A stretch of 64,000 bases of DNA from Paenarthrobacter sp. AR 02 (GTDB lineage: Bacteria; Actinomycetota; Actinomycetes; Actinomycetales; Micrococcaceae): positions 230,591-294,590 of the forward strand of contig NZ_JAJUKH010000003.1 of NCBI RefSeq assembly GCF_021538675.1, written 5' to 3'. Below the pieces are notes generated by a model. The model saw only the letters and a program-made list of their open reading frames with translations, did not search any database and was not told the DNA's origin. Made by a program: the position numbers and the translations under genes. The stretch's first letter is position 1, and the number at the start of each line of letters is the position of its first letter. This document shows, one piece after another, positions 25,195-33,690 of the stretch.

Positions 25195-25441
25195 GCAGTG
25201 AATGTCTCCTGGGTCGTCGTCAAGGACAGTAGTTGTCGAGGCTGATGACAATGGCGCCTTGCCCGTCCTCCAAGACAGCGTAAGGGTTCATGCGCGCTGT
25301 CATGTCTCCCGCCGTCGGTCTCGACGTGTTTCTGCCCGCAGTTGTCCCTAAACTGTGGCAGGAACCCCACTCGGCGGTTGCCCGGAGGAGCCCCCGGGCA
25401 CATACGCCCAAAGTCACCAGCACAGACCGGACGGAGCCTGC

Positions 25442-26398
25442 ATGGCGGTGTTTGACGCATTGGAGCGGCAGATCGTGGCTGCCCTGCAGCTGGATCCCCG
25501 GTGTCCCTGGCGCAAGATGGCCGCCGTCCTGGGTGAGGCCGAGCGGACTGTGGCCCGCCGCGGATCGCAGCTGCTGGAGTCCGGCGCCGTAGCCGTAGTG
25601 GGGATCAGGCCGAGGCCCGCGGTGGTGTTGGTGGAGATGCGGTGCATGCCCGGAACGGTGCGTGCCGCCGCCAATGCGCTCTCCCAGCGCGCTGATACGA
25701 CGTTCGTTTACACGACGACGGGCACCGGTGACTGCGTGGCCGAAGTCCTCACCGAAACGGGCCGTATGGGGGACGTCCTGTCAGATGAACTTCCATCCAC
25801 CATTGGGCTCAGGGACTCGACCAGCTATCCGGTGCTCCGGTACTTCCGCACGATTCGCGGCTGGCGGCCGGAAGTCCTTCCGGCAGATAAGGCCGAGGCG
25901 TTGCGTTCGAACCTCGCGCAGGACTCCGGCATTCTGGTCAGGCAGCAGCACATGAGCCGCCAGGATAACGAACTCATCGACGCACTGTGCGCTGATGGCA
26001 GGATGAGCTTCGAAGCGCTGGGGCGTCGGGTAGGGGTGTCAGAGGCCACCGCGCGGCGGCGAAGCGAATGGCTGCTGACCAACAACCAGGTCCATGTGCG
26101 GGCGATTGTTGAGCCTGCGTCCTTTGGCCTGGCTGTTGAGGCGCTGCTCTGGATCAGGGCTTCGCCGCAGCACGTCGAGCGCGTAGGAAAGAGCCTCGCT
26201 GAACTTCCCACGGTCCGGTATGCCGCCGCGATCGCCGGCAATTACCAGATCATGGCCGACGTCACTGTGGAGGACATGTCCTCCCTTTACCGTTTCATCA
26301 CGGACTCGGAGTGGGCCCAGGAGGCCAACGGCGTGGACGTGTCGATCCTGCTCGACGCGCGAAAGCGCGGGGGACGGGTCATGCGCTCGCCGTGGTGA
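25442..26398 (+). CDS. Tandem-domain Lrp/AsnC-family regulator
   Basis: A 318-residue regulator made of two Lrp-like units in one chain. The first (about 1-150) opens with AVFDALERQIVAALQLDPRCPWRKMAAVLG and VARRGSQLLESGAV; the second (about 165-310) opens with LSRQDNELIDAL-like MSRQDNELIDALCADGRMSFEALGRRVGVSEATARRRSEWLL and ends in the ligand-binding AsnC ferredoxin-like fold. The second helix-turn-helix looks canonical; the first is weaker. The ATG at 25442 follows GGAG. Its 3' end overlaps the end of the convergent amidase gene by 20 bp. Lrp proteins usually sense amino acids, which fits the amidase and M20 hydrolase close by. Confidence 0.85.
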   Translation: MAVFDALERQIVAALQLDPRCPWRKMAAVLGEAERTVARRGSQLLESGAVAVVGIRPRPAVVLVEMRCMPGTVRAAANALSQRADTTFVYTTTGTGDCVAEVLTETGRMGDVLSDELPSTIGLRDSTSYPVLRYFRTIRGWRPEVLPADKAEALRSNLAQDSGILVRQQHMSRQDNELIDALCADGRMSFEALGRRVGVSEATARRRSEWLLTNNQVHVRAIVEPASFGLAVEALLWIRASPQHVERVGKSLAELPTVRYAAAIAGNYQIMADVTVEDMSSLYRFITDSEWAQEANGVDVSILLDARKRGGRVMRSPW

Positions 26399-27821
26399 CA
26401 GGCTCGGCTTTCACAACAGGCGCGACGGCGGCGTACCCGGTCCGCTGCTCGAAGGCGTGGCCGTAGCGGAGCAGCTGCATATCCGTGTAGTGGTTGCTGG
26501 CCAGCTGGAGGCCGATGGGCAGCCCGGAGGAACTGAATCCCGCCGGCACACTGAGCACAGGAAGGCCGGTGGCCGAGAGGAGGCAGGCCGACCGCATCCA
26601 GTCCAGATAGGTCTCGGAGGGTACGCCGGCAATGTCCAGGGGATAGCGGAGGGCGGCGTCGAAGGGGAGCACCTGGGCGCACGGGCTGGCGAACAGATCG
26701 TATCGGCCAAAGAAGTCCTGGATGCCACGTTCCAACCGGGTCCGGGCTGCGGCGGTTTCGATGAGGTCCCGGGCCGTCAACGCGAACCCCTTTTCCACAT
26801 TCCAGTGCACTTCAGGCTTGACCACGTCCCCCGCGCGCGCCAGGAGGGGCCCCAGGCCAGCAGCGAAGTCCATGGCGCGCGTGTTGCCGAACACCAGGTC
26901 CGCTTCGCTGAAATCTGGAGTCGCTTCTTCCACGATCGCCCCGAGCTCCTCGAAAACGGAAAGCTGCCGTTCCAGATGTTCCACGATTTCGGCCTCCACA
27001 GGCACGCCGATGCCAAAGTCGCGGGACCAGCCGATCCGCACGCCGCGCATGTCGGCCTGCAGCGATGCCCGGAAAACTTCAGGATCCAGGCCCTCAGGGT
27101 GCGGAACCCGTGGGTCCTTGCCGGCGGTTACGGACATGAACAATGCAATGTCCTCCACGCTCCGGGCCATCGGTCCGGTCCTTCCCAGCCATGCGAAGGC
27201 GTTGACGTCGGACGGCATGGGGATGACCGCCGTCGACGGCCTTAAACCCACCACGTTGCAGAAGGATGCCGGGATGCGGAGCGAACCGCCCATGTCGCTG
27301 CCGTCGCCGATGCTTTGGACGCGGGAAGCGACGACGGCGGCCACCCCGCCGCTGCTGCCACCGGCACTAAGGGTGGGTGCGTACGGATTGGTAGTGGTGC
27401 CAAAGAGGTCGTTGAACGTGTGCGAGCCCGCGCCAAACTCGGGAACATTCGTCTTTCCCGTGCTGACCACGCCGGCTGCCTTGAGCCGCGCGATGATGAG
27501 GTCGTCGGCGTCGGGTACGAAGTCGCGCAAGGCGAGGGAGCCCTGGGTGGTGCGCATCCCGGCGGTGTTGTTCGTGTCCTTGTGCGTCATGGGCAGGCCG
27601 TGGAGGGGCGGCAGGTCCGCCCCCGACGCCGTCAGCTGGTCGGCGCGATGGGCCAGCGTCTGGGCGCCGTCGGCGTCCAGGGTCACCACGGCGTTGATCA
27701 CGGGGTTCACTTCGGCAATGCGGTCCAGGTGATCGGCCAACGCTTCCCGCGCCGAGATCTTCTTTCCCCGGATTGCTGCGGAAAGTTCGACGGCGGACAG
27801 CTCGCCAATGGTGTCGGACAT
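26379..27821 (-). CDS. Amidase signature family amidase
   Basis: A 480-residue cytoplasmic amidase. The catalytic Ser-Ser-Lys triad is complete: Lys81 in PMTHKDTNN, cis-Ser156/157 in SAGGSSGGV and nucleophile Ser180 in GDGSDMGGSLRIPA. No GatB partner is nearby and the substrate pocket has no telling motif, so it is a general amidase rather than GatA. It has AGGAGC before its ATG. It diverges from the membrane/M20 operon across 273 bp and converges on the Lrp regulator. Cleavage of an imported amide to an acid plus ammonia is the natural guess. Confidence 0.9.
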   Translation of the reverse strand: MSDTIGELSAVELSAAIRGKKISAREALADHLDRIAEVNPVINAVVTLDADGAQTLAHRADQLTASGADLPPLHGLPMTHKDTNNTAGMRTTQGSLALRDFVPDADDLIIARLKAAGVVSTGKTNVPEFGAGSHTFNDLFGTTTNPYAPTLSAGGSSGGVAAVVASRVQSIGDGSDMGGSLRIPASFCNVVGLRPSTAVIPMPSDVNAFAWLGRTGPMARSVEDIALFMSVTAGKDPRVPHPEGLDPEVFRASLQADMRGVRIGWSRDFGIGVPVEAEIVEHLERQLSVFEELGAIVEEATPDFSEADLVFGNTRAMDFAAGLGPLLARAGDVVKPEVHWNVEKGFALTARDLIETAAARTRLERGIQDFFGRYDLFASPCAQVLPFDAALRYPLDIAGVPSETYLDWMRSACLLSATGLPVLSVPAGFSSSGLPIGLQLASNHYTDMQLLRYGHAFEQRTGYAAVAPVVKAEPVTTASA

Positions 27822-28094
27822 GGTGCTCCTTTGCTGGATGTCTACTGCCTGAAAGTGTGCCGGGTCACATCGAATCGGGGAAGTGGCGACCCCAGTGATG
27901 GCAAGCTTTGACCGATTCGGCCATTCATTTGGCTGATTCCGTCAGCTATTGTGTGTGATCCGGCTCATAGCAGAAGGTGTTGGTAACCCGCTGGCCGATC
28001 TGGTCGGAGGGTAAGGATTAGCCCTACGGCGCCGCATTCCGCACAGCGTGGTCCGGTTGCGGAGTTGCCGCGGGGCCAACACCCGGAGGTTCCT

Positions 28095-28844
28095 TTGTTC
28101 CAACCCCTGGCACTTCAACCGCTCGCCCCCATTGGACCAACCGACATCATGGCCATCGCCAACAACCCCGTGCTGTGGATCTGCGTGGCCGGTGTCTTCG
28201 GCGTCATCATCATCCAATCCGTGATCTTCATGAAAGCGGCCCGACGCGCTGCCCCTTCGGTGGAAATGAGTACGCAGGACATCAAAACCTCATTCCGTTC
28301 AGGCGCAGTATCGGCGATTGGCCCTTCCCTGGCTGTCTCCCTTGTAGCCATTGCTCTCCTGGGCCTTTTCGGAGCCCCGGCGGTCCTGTCCCGTATCGGC
28401 CTGATCGGCTCCGCGGCCTACGACGTTTCGGCCGCCGGCATCGCAGCAGGGTCCATGGGCGCCAAGCTCGGGGACGCCACTTATACGCAAAGTGTGTTCG
28501 CCGTCGCGTTCTTCGCCATGAGCATCGGCGGCGCCATGTGGATGCTCGCCACCTTGATCCTGACGCCGGTGCTGCGCAAAGGCGACGCCAAGATCCGCTC
28601 CATCAACCCCGCGGCCATGGCCATCGTCCCGGCGGCGGCACTGATCGGAGCTTTCTCCTGCCTGGGGCTCACCGAGCTGCCCAAGTCCGGCATCCATGTG
28701 CTGTCCTTCATCGTCTCCGCGGCCGTTATGGGGACATGCCTCCTGCTGGCCAAGAAGCTGGGCAAGAGCTGGCTGCGGGAATGGGGGCTCGGGATTTCCA
28801 TCGTCATCGGCCTGGCCGCCGCTTATCTGGCCGCCGGCGCCTGA
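28095..28844 (+). CDS. DUF5058-like membrane protein
   Basis: A 249-residue integral membrane protein with about six helices, starting at TTG 28095 with GGAGGT 4 nt upstream. It resembles the DUF5058 family as I remember it, which has no assigned function. Charged segments between helices include FMKAARRAAPSVEMSTQDIKTSFRSG and LTPVLRKGDAKIRSINP. It is followed by a second membrane gene after 61 bp and an M20 hydrolase after that. The pair of membrane proteins may form a heteromeric transporter feeding the hydrolase. Confidence 0.68.
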   Translation: MFQPLALQPLAPIGPTDIMAIANNPVLWICVAGVFGVIIIQSVIFMKAARRAAPSVEMSTQDIKTSFRSGAVSAIGPSLAVSLVAIALLGLFGAPAVLSRIGLIGSAAYDVSAAGIAAGSMGAKLGDATYTQSVFAVAFFAMSIGGAMWMLATLILTPVLRKGDAKIRSINPAAMAIVPAAALIGAFSCLGLTELPKSGIHVLSFIVSAAVMGTCLLLAKKLGKSWLREWGLGISIVIGLAAAYLAAGA

Positions 28845-28905
28845 GCCGGCCCGCCGCCGTCGTCCTCAACACCGGCACCTGACCCGGGCACGAAAGGAAC
28901 ACCCC

Positions 28906-29643
28906 ATGTCTTCCATCACCTCTGATCCCACCACCACCAGCACAGCCTCCATGGCGGACTTCAACCGCACCACGTCCCGCTGGGGCCAAATCACCATGAT
29001 CGCCGGCCTGCTAATTTCCGTTGCCGGTCCGCTGTACCTTGTCTTCGCCACCGGTCTCGATATTGGACCGGGGCAGCTTTGGATAGCATTTGTGGCCGTC
29101 GCTGCAACCTTTGGCATCATCTGGATCGTCGAGCCGCTCACGTACTATCCGATCCTGGGGCCGGCCGCGATGTACCAGGCCTTCATGATCGGCAACATCT
29201 CCAACAAGCTCCTGCCGGCCGCGCTGATCGCCCAAACCAACATCGGCGCAAAGCCGGGCACCAAGCGGGCCGAGCTGGCCGCCGTCGTCGCCATCTGTGG
29301 CGCCGCGGTAGTCCACCTGACCTCGCTGGCGATCTTTGTTGGGCTCCTGGGCACGTGGTTGATCAGCGTCATCCCGCCTTCCGTCCTGGTGGTCACCCGT
29401 TTGTATGTGCTGCCCACCGTCCTCGGAGCCGTGCTGGTCCAGGCCGTCGTGTCCATGAAGCAGCCCCGCACCACTGTGTTCGCCCTGCTTGTCTCGGCCG
29501 TCGTCGTGTTCGTGGTGTTGCCGCTGGTGCCGTCACTCGCCATGGTTTCCACCGCCATCGCCGTGCTGGGGACCATCCTCCTGGCCTGGTTCTTCCGCAG
29601 CAAGGCCCCCATCGCTGAGGCGAAGCCCATCCACATCGAGTAG
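28906..29643 (+). CDS. Membrane protein, second partner of the DUF5058-like gene
   Basis: A 245-residue integral membrane protein with about seven hydrophobic helices and a short polar N-terminus. Distinct stretches include GIIWIVEPLTYYPILGPAAMYQAFMIGNISNKLLP and GAKPGTKRAELAAVVAICGAAVVH. I cannot name its family. Translation starts at ATG 28906 after AAAGGAA. It lies between the DUF5058-like gene and the M20 hydrolase, all on one strand with gaps of about 50-60 bp, so a single transcript is likely. The conserved Pro/Gly-rich polar loops hint at a channel or carrier rather than a structural protein. Confidence 0.66.
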   Translation: MSSITSDPTTTSTASMADFNRTTSRWGQITMIAGLLISVAGPLYLVFATGLDIGPGQLWIAFVAVAATFGIIWIVEPLTYYPILGPAAMYQAFMIGNISNKLLPAALIAQTNIGAKPGTKRAELAAVVAICGAAVVHLTSLAIFVGLLGTWLISVIPPSVLVVTRLYVLPTVLGAVLVQAVVSMKQPRTTVFALLVSAVVVFVVLPLVPSLAMVSTAIAVLGTILLAWFFRSKAPIAEAKPIHIE

Positions 29644-29691
29644 CAGCAGCGCCCGGAACAGAACCATCACCCGCGAAGGAAGACAGGACCA

Positions 29692-30915
29692 ATGACAACC
29701 ACAGCTATCGCCCCCGCCCTCGATGCCAGCCAGACCGCCAAGCTCCACGAGTTGTACCGGCACCTCCACGCACACCCGGAGCTGTCCATGCAGGAGTTCG
29801 CCACCGCCACCCTGATCGAGGAGCAGCTGGACGGGCTCAGCATCGAGCACTTCCGCTGCGGAGGAACCGGTGTTGTGGGCGTCCTGCGGAACGGCGACGG
29901 ACCGGTGGTGGCCTTCCGCGCCGACTCCGATGGCCTTCCCATCGAAGAAGCAACCGGCCTGGACTATGCAAGCACGGACACTGGCACGCTCCCGGATGGC
30001 ACGGTGGTTCCCGTCATGCACGGTTGCGGCCACGACACGCACGTAGCCAGCCTGTTGGGTGCGGCCGAAGTGCTTTCGGGCAACCTGGACGCCTGGTCAG
30101 GAACGCTGGTGCTGATCTTCCAACCCGGCGAGGAGACTGCAGCTGGCGCGCTTGCCATGCTCGACGACGGACTGTGGGACAAGGCGCCGAGGCCGGAAGT
30201 GGTGTTCGGGCAGCATGTCATGCCCCGGCCGGTGGGCACTGTCGCGATCTCCAGCGGGCCGGTCGCGGCCATGGCGGACTCGCTAAGGGTCACCGTTCAC
30301 GGACAGCAATCGCATGGTTCGCAGCCGCAGGATTCCATTGATCCGATCGTCATGGCCGCGCACATGGTCACCCGGTTGCAGGGGATCGTGTCCCGCGAGC
30401 TGGACCCACGGAAGTCCGCCGTCGTCACCGTTGGGACCTTCCATGCCGGCCTCAAAGAGAACATCATTCCGGCCTCGGCCGAGTTCACGCTTAACATCCG
30501 CACGTTCGATGAGGACGTCCGTCGCCAGGTCCTTGCCGCGGTCCGTCGCATCGTTACGGCCGAGGCCGCCGCGTCGGGTGCCCCCGGGCCGGACGTCGAG
30601 GAAATGTACCGTTTCCCGCAGTGCTTCAACGACCCCGACGCCGTTCCTCCCGTGATGGAGGCGCTGCGGCTGGCGTTGGGGGCCGAGTCAGTCGAAATCA
30701 CCCCGCCGATGATGGGCAGCGAAGACTTCGGGCACCTCGGCACTGCGATCGGTGTTCCGTCGGTGTTTTGGATGTTCGGTGGGACGCCGGTTGCCGGGCT
30801 GGAAAGGCCTGTTCCGGTCAACCACTCGCCGTTCTTCGCTCCTGAGCTGGAAGGTTCGCTGGCCGGGGGAGTCTCTGCCGCCGTCGCGGTTTTGTTGTCC
30901 CGGCTCGGGAACTGA
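29692..30915 (+). CDS. M20D-type amidohydrolase (hippurate/N-acyl-amino-acid hydrolase family)
   Basis: A 407-residue cytoplasmic metallohydrolase. Metal ligands are in place: Cys112 and His114 in MHGCGHDTH, Glu147/148 in PGEETAAG, His175 in FGQHVMP, plus a later histidine in PVNHSPFF. The lid domain has VHGQQSHGSQPQDSIDP, and MMGSEDFG is typical of the M20D group. These enzymes release amino acids from N-acyl, amide or related conjugates. A good GAAGGAAGA site precedes the ATG. It is the last gene of the operon with the two membrane proteins, so it likely processes their cargo. Confidence 0.9.
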   Translation: MTTTAIAPALDASQTAKLHELYRHLHAHPELSMQEFATATLIEEQLDGLSIEHFRCGGTGVVGVLRNGDGPVVAFRADSDGLPIEEATGLDYASTDTGTLPDGTVVPVMHGCGHDTHVASLLGAAEVLSGNLDAWSGTLVLIFQPGEETAAGALAMLDDGLWDKAPRPEVVFGQHVMPRPVGTVAISSGPVAAMADSLRVTVHGQQSHGSQPQDSIDPIVMAAHMVTRLQGIVSRELDPRKSAVVTVGTFHAGLKENIIPASAEFTLNIRTFDEDVRRQVLAAVRRIVTAEAAASGAPGPDVEEMYRFPQCFNDPDAVPPVMEALRLALGAESVEITPPMMGSEDFGHLGTAIGVPSVFWMFGGTPVAGLERPVPVNHSPFFAPELEGSLAGGVSAAVAVLLSRLGN

Positions 30916-30975
30916 GGGGCGCGGGCGCCGGGTTGTCAGTGTGAGGCGGCCCGGCACTGGCGACCCGGGAGGGTG

Positions 30976-32235
30976 TCAGTCTTCCCGCGCCAGGGCCCGC
31001 CTGGCTGTGCCGCCGTTCAGCAGGTCCTGCGCACGGACAGCGATGAGCTCCGGCAAAAAGCCGAGGGATTCTGGCGGGCTTGTTTGGAGTGCTGCGGTCG
31101 CTACCCTCTCCAGTGTTGAAACCGCGGTCCGCCGGGCGTCGTCGTCGTCCATGCCCCATGCGACCCCTTCGGCCACGAGATGCTCCACGGTGATGTAGCT
31201 CAAGCGGATTTGGCCGTTGACCGTGTGGCCGGCAAGGCCACTGGGCTGGTACAACAGCAGTGTCGGTGCCACGTCGTAAAGCGGTGCCAAGAGCACTTCT
31301 CCACCATCGCGCAGGGTGAGGGAGTAATTCTTGGAATGGGCATCGCCGTTTCCAATCAGCAGGTTAAAGGTCACGGCGCGCAACAGATCGCGGCGAAATT
31401 CCGCCTCATCACGGGTGTGCGGGGCCGCGGCGTCGACAAGCCGGGTCAGGCGCGAGGGCGGCGCGGTGGTGCCTTCGTACTTCGCTGCACTGGCGAGGGC
31501 CAGCGCCTGGGTGAAGTCTTCCTGGTGCAGCCGACTACCCTCCGCAGTGCGGTCGAAGCGCTCCACGACGATGGCCCGACGGGATCCGAAGTTTTCCAGA
31601 TGGGCATTAGCCGCAGGAAGCCCTGCAGTGGCTGCGGTCCGCAAAGCCCAGTCCTCAGCGGGGAGCAGTTCCGGAATTGTGGATTCAAGCGGTTCGGGTT
31701 TGATGATGTGGGTCGATACCGCCCCCCGTCCGGGCCATGCCCAGCCGCCGTCGTGGCGGGACAGCAACACCTTGGACTGGACGCCGCCCAAGGAAGCAGT
31801 GACCAGGAAGTCATCGGGCAGGTCCCACGTGGGCAGCGATTCGACCACGCTGGTGACCTCCGCCGTGGTCATGGGCGTTGCGGCACCCTCCCGCGCGGGG
31901 GCTTCCCCCGGCGGCAGGACCTGGACAGCTCCGGCGCAGTCAGCTCCCAAGACGCGGAGTAGTCCGAAGGCGTCCGGGACTGTGACGCCGTGCTCTTTGG
32001 CCAGATTGGAACGGACCTGCCCTTCGGGGAGCAGGCCGTCAAAGAAGTTGTAGACCTCCGCTCCGTCCAAACGCTTTCTGGCCAACGGTAGGGATAAGGA
32101 CAACAGGATTGAACCGGCACCGTAGGCGGCCAGCGCCTGCGGGTCGTACTGGAAGGACAGCTTGAGGCCGTTACCGCGCAGTTCACCGATGCGGTCTCCA
32201 CGCAGGTACACGTCCAGGCTGCGGCGGGGGCTCAT
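30976..32235 (-). CDS. hipA: HipA-family serine/threonine kinase toxin
   Basis: A 419-residue HipA kinase. In E. coli HipA phosphorylates glutamyl-tRNA synthetase and induces persistence; other HipA proteins have other targets. The N-terminal subdomain has VYLRGDRIGEL and FFDGLLPEGQVR. The kinase part has SLGGVQSKVLL (nucleotide loop), HIIKPE, VERFDR, LIGNGDAHSKNYSL with the catalytic aspartate, and LAPLYDVAPT for the metal-binding aspartate, all intact. The start overlaps the hipB stop (ATGA), so the two are coupled. It should be an active kinase held by HipB; the target is unknown. Confidence 0.92.
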   Translation of the reverse strand: MSPRRSLDVYLRGDRIGELRGNGLKLSFQYDPQALAAYGAGSILLSLSLPLARKRLDGAEVYNFFDGLLPEGQVRSNLAKEHGVTVPDAFGLLRVLGADCAGAVQVLPPGEAPAREGAATPMTTAEVTSVVESLPTWDLPDDFLVTASLGGVQSKVLLSRHDGGWAWPGRGAVSTHIIKPEPLESTIPELLPAEDWALRTAATAGLPAANAHLENFGSRRAIVVERFDRTAEGSRLHQEDFTQALALASAAKYEGTTAPPSRLTRLVDAAAPHTRDEAEFRRDLLRAVTFNLLIGNGDAHSKNYSLTLRDGGEVLLAPLYDVAPTLLLYQPSGLAGHTVNGQIRLSYITVEHLVAEGVAWGMDDDDARRTAVSTLERVATAALQTSPPESLGFLPELIAVRAQDLLNGGTARRALARED

Positions 32236-32492
32236 GGTTGCACGTGCAGTTTCGAAAAGCGCGGCACAAGGGCCACATCGCGGCCCACCGCCCTGATGGC
32301 CCGCATGGCCACGACCATGGAGACAGCATCGCCGGCTTCAAGGCGAACGATGGTGCCGCGGGTGACGCCCAGTTTCACGGCAAGGTCGTGTTGGGTGAGT
32401 GCTGCCTCCTTGCGTGCTTGGGCGATGGACCGCCCAAGAGAAGCAGCATCGACAGCCCGGTAAAACGGGGTCAGCTCGTCAGAGTGTTCCAT
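32232..32492 (-). CDS. hipB: HipB-family antitoxin and repressor
   Basis: An 86-residue DNA-binding antitoxin. A helix-turn-helix of the XRE type (SIAQARKEAALTQHDLAVKLGVTRGTIVRLEAGD) occupies residues 20-60. Its ATG directly follows a -10 element with only 6 nt between, and there is no ribosome site, so the mRNA is probably leaderless. It should bind the TGATCG repeats in its own promoter and repress hipBA. HipB proteins also block HipA. Confidence 0.9.
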   Translation of the reverse strand: MEHSDELTPFYRAVDAASLGRSIAQARKEAALTQHDLAVKLGVTRGTIVRLEAGDAVSMVVAMRAIRAVGRDVALVPRFSKLHVQP

Positions 32493-32496
32493 ATAT

Positions 32497-32576
32497 CGAT
32501 CATACGATCAAAACCTCAAAATGTCTTTTATTTTGAACATTTCAGATGTCTTGCCAGAAGTTCGATATTTCGATCA
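32497..32576 (-). promoter_or_regulatory. hipBA promoter and repressor operators
   Basis: On the minus strand the -35 is AAGACA (32522-32527) and the -10 TATGAT (32499-32504), 17 bp apart, with the hipB ATG 6 nt further on. TGATCG occurs at 32497-32502 and 32505-32510, flanking or overlapping the -10, and again at 32571-32576. These repeats are candidate HipB sites. Confidence 0.62.
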
Positions 32577-32638
32577 TGCCGCAGTTGCGTGGGTTCGCGC
32601 CATCCCACTTTTCTTTGGAACACAGGACTTAAAAAGCG

Positions 32639-32677
32639 AAAACCCCGGCAGCCCTGTGACAAGGGCCGCCGGGGCTT
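32639..32677 (-). terminator. Terminator after tRNA-Thr
   Basis: A GC-rich hairpin (GCCCCGGC with GCCGGGG, interrupted by one mismatch, inner GCCCT/AGGGC) lies just after the tRNA on the minus strand and ends in TTTT. Confidence 0.75.
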
Positions 32678-32683
32678 GCTCAG

Positions 32684-32756
32684 AGCTTCCTATCAGAATC
32701 GAACTGATGACCTTTTCATTACGAGTGAAACGCTCTACCGACTGAGCTAAGGAAGC
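32684..32756 (-). tRNA. tRNA-Thr (anticodon CGU)
   Basis: A 73-nt tRNA with acceptor stem GCTTCCT / AGGAAGC. The loop CTCGTAA within TTTCACTCGTAATGAAAA gives anticodon CGU, reading ACG. The D-arm TAGCTCAGTCGGTAGAGC and T-loop GTTCGATTC are canonical. CCA is not encoded. Confidence 0.95.
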
Positions 32757-32958
32757 ACCGCGTTCATCACCGGTTTCCCGGGCGATCACGCAAGACATAA
32801 CTGTAATAGAGGCAGCGCGCCCGGGTCAAAACGAGGGCGGCGGCGGCCGTTGCGGGGATGTTCACCCGCATGTCGGGCCGGGTTCAGGCTGCGGTCTCCC
32901 GGCGGTCGGAAGCTGGGGAACCAACCGTGCCACGCACACAAGCCGAAGGAGCCGCCCA

Positions 32959-33690
32959 ATGACCGGGGACGCATTGATCACGGACGCCAGCCACACACCC
33001 AACAGGCTGCGGCTCGCGGTGGTGGACATGGTGGGCACCACCATCACCGACGACGGCCGTACGGAGCGGGCCATGTCCCGGGCACTGGTGGAACATGGCA
33101 TAGAACCCGGCAGCAGCCGGTACGAGAGCATGCTTGGTTACGCCCGCGACACTATGGGATTCTCGAAAATGACCGTATTCAGCCACCTTTTCGAGGATGC
33201 AGCCACCGCAGAGAGCGCCAACAAGGTCTTCGAGAAGGCCTACGACGAGATGATCGACGACGGCGGCGTCCGCGCCATTCCAGGGGCAGAGGACGCCATC
33301 CTGTGGATGCGGGAATCCGGCATGCAGATCTGCCTTGCCACCGGCTTTGGCCGCCACACGCAGAATACTGTGCTCGAATCACTCGGCTGGATGGGGCTCG
33401 CGGACCTTAGCCTGTGCCCCGCGGACGCCGGACGGGGCCGGCCCTACCCGGACATGATCCTGACGGCCGTGCTCGCGTTGGATCTTGACGATGTCCGGGA
33501 GGTGGCCGTAGTTGGCGACACCAGCTCTGACATGGTGTCGGGAGTACGTTCAGGGGCGTCGCTCATCGCCGGCGTTCTGACCGGCTCGCATTCGGAGGCC
33601 ACCCTGCGCGCTGCCGGCGCTACCGCCGTGGTGGACTCCATCAAGCAGCTCCCGCTCCTGGTGGAAAAGCGCGAAGCCAGGCACCTCTAG
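32959..33690 (+). CDS. Phosphonatase-like HAD hydrolase
   Basis: A 243-residue HAD-superfamily hydrolase. The nucleophile Asp23 lies in VVDMVGTTI, the D-x-x-G-T form seen in phosphonoacetaldehyde hydrolase relatives rather than the usual DxDxT. Later motifs include LATGFGRHTQ (motif II), GRGRPYPDMIL (motif III) and VVGDTSSDMVSG (motif IV). This matches the phosphonatase-like group, whose true substrate is unclear; no phosphonate uptake genes are adjacent. GAAGGAG precedes the ATG. Its stop overlaps the stop of the convergent peptidase gene. Confidence 0.85.
   Translation: MTGDALITDASHTPNRLRLAVVDMVGTTITDDGRTERAMSRALVEHGIEPGSSRYESMLGYARDTMGFSKMTVFSHLFEDAATAESANKVFEKAYDEMIDDGGVRAIPGAEDAILWMRESGMQICLATGFGRHTQNTVLESLGWMGLADLSLCPADAGRGRPYPDMILTAVLALDLDDVREVAVVGDTSSDMVSGVRSGASLIAGVLTGSHSEATLRAAGATAVVDSIKQLPLLVEKREARHL

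Noticed and set aside
27822..28094. Possible TTGACC -35 element in the amidase/membrane operon divergent gap
   Set aside because: No acceptable -10 hexamer was found at 16-18 bp, so no promoter is claimed.
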